DNA of 6,779 nt from Burkholderiales bacterium (GTDB taxonomy: Bacteria > Pseudomonadota > Gammaproteobacteria > Burkholderiales > JAEUMW01): the NCBI GenBank assembly GCA_016791285.1, contig JAEUMX010000189.1:1-6779 (forward strand). Reading direction: 5' to 3'. Every line of letters starts with the position of its first letter. The first letter of the stretch is position 1. Below are positions 6,144 through 6,779 of the stretch, piece after piece. A program made the translations under genes and the position numbers. The notes beneath the pieces are model-generated. The model was not told the DNA's origin. It saw nothing but the letters and a program-made list of their open reading frames with translations, and did not search any database.

Positions 6144-6779
6144 TCAATCGTAGGGACGGAACTTCAAATGGAGGTTGCGGAAGCGTGCAAAGGAGGCGGG
6201 TTCCGAGGGGACCGGCAGCGGCTGTGCCTTGAGGATCGCCCGTTCCACGGCGCTGTCGTAGGCCGCCACACCACTGCTTTTCACCAATCTTACACTAAGC
6301 ACGTCGCCGCCCGGCACCACCACGACATCGAACTCCGCCTCCGGATTGCCCGAGATCTCCTGCGGCAGCACGATGAAGCTGCGAATGCGCGAGCGGATGC
6401 GGGCGATGGCCTCGGCATCGGCCTTGCCCTGGGCGGCAGCCGCGGCCGCCGCCTGCTCGCGCCGTGCCTGGGCCGCGGCGAGCTCGCGTGCCTCGCGGGC
6501 TCGGATCTCCTCGAACTGCCGCTGCTCATCGAGCTTCGCCTGCTTTTCGAGTCGCTTCTGTTCCTCCGCGCGCTTCTGTTCTTCGAGTTTCTGCCGCTCG
6601 AGCTTCTTCTGTTCCTCGCGCTTCTTCTGCTCCTCGATGCGCTTGTCTTCCTCGAGCTGCTTCTGCTTTTCGATCCGCTCCTTCTCCCGCTTCTCGCGCT
6701 CGACCTTCTCGTGCTCCAGCCGTTCCTTCTCCCGCTTTTCGCGCTCGAGCTTTTCCTTGAGCGCGATGTCGGGCTTGGG
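6144..6779 (-). CDS. tolA: Tol-Pal system protein TolA, 5' end cut by window edge
   Basis: The last 211 residues of TolA are visible; the N-terminal membrane anchor lies beyond the right edge. TolA spans the periplasm, linking the TolQR proton-driven motor to TolB and Pal at the outer membrane. Visible residues about 7-100 are a highly charged Lys/Glu/Arg/Gln helix (domain II), ending in an Ala-rich stretch (about 101-119). The C-terminal domain III (about 120-211) reads [47 protein letters not shown] and ends [12 protein letters not shown], typical of the TolA/TonB-like fold. The first visible residues contain a near-perfect 15-residue repeat. The frame is continuous from 6779; the ATG inside the domain (6371) is internal and not a start. 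The stop lies 20 nt before the chosen tolB start. Confidence 0.94.
   Translation of the reverse strand, partial: PKPDIALKEKLEREKREKERLEHEKVEREKREKERIEKQKQLEEDKRIEEQKKREEQKKLERQKLEEQKRAEEQKRLEKQAKLDEQRQFEEIRAREARELAAAQARREQAAAAAAAQGKADAEAIARIRSRIRSFIVLPQEISGNPEAEFDVVVVPGGDVLSVRLVKSSGVAAYDSAVERAILKAQPLPVPSEPASFARFRNLHLKFRPYD
6657..6746 (-). repeat. Tandem 45-bp repeat in the tolA coiled-coil segment
   Basis: Two adjacent 15-codon units (6746-6702 and 6701-6657) share the nine-residue core EREKREKER, at 6746-6720 and 6701-6675. The cores differ at the DNA level only by synonymous changes; the remainders of the units have diverged. This looks like an in-frame duplication that lengthens the TolA helix. 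Confidence 0.6.

Noticed and set aside
6144..6371. A separate 75-codon gene encoding a TonB-like C-terminal domain
   Set aside because: The frame continues upstream without a stop to the window edge, so this is the C-terminal domain of TolA, not an independent gene.

Overview
The window is GC-rich chromosomal DNA from a proteobacterium, most likely a betaproteobacterium. The reasons are the order tolA-tolB-pal-cpoB-queE, the betaproteobacterial style of Pal (mature region with a VYFDYDSF strand) and of the CpoB coiled coil, and the strong G/C third-position bias. This placement is inference; no rRNA or other marker is present. Every gene I can support lies on the minus strand, so transcription runs from 6779 towards 1.

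Region 1 (6779 to about 3454) is the envelope-constriction Tol-Pal block. It holds the 3' part of tolA (coiled coil plus C-terminal domain), a complete tolB, pal and cpoB (ybgF). Spacing is very tight: 20 nt from tolA to tolB, 15 nt from tolB to pal, and 0 nt from pal to cpoB. These genes encode the TolA-TolB-Pal trans-envelope linkage and its periplasmic regulator CpoB.

Region 2 (3428 to 1126) holds two queuosine/7-deazaguanine genes, queE and queC. queE follows cpoB after 25 nt and reads as the tail of the tol operon. queC does not follow directly. Between them is a gene for a 285-residue helical protein resembling the AurF-type diiron oxygenase (ferritin-like) family. The 71-bp gap in front of that gene has a good sigma70-type promoter whose -10 box is one arm of a perfect AATATA/TATATT inverted repeat. 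Its stop codon abuts the queC ATG. So queC appears to be expressed from this internal promoter and to be translationally coupled to the AurF-like gene. The AurF-like protein also seems to lack some expected metal ligands in its first half, which makes it the most unusual item here.

Region 3 (1082 to 1) is an almost complete YeeE/YedE-family membrane protein, a probable thiosulfate or other sulfur-compound transporter, running off the left edge. It keeps three cysteines, and only three, at the family's functional positions.

I see no RNA genes, CRISPR array, insertion sequence, tRNA or riboswitch. Non-coding DNA is limited to short gaps, the largest being 71 bp.
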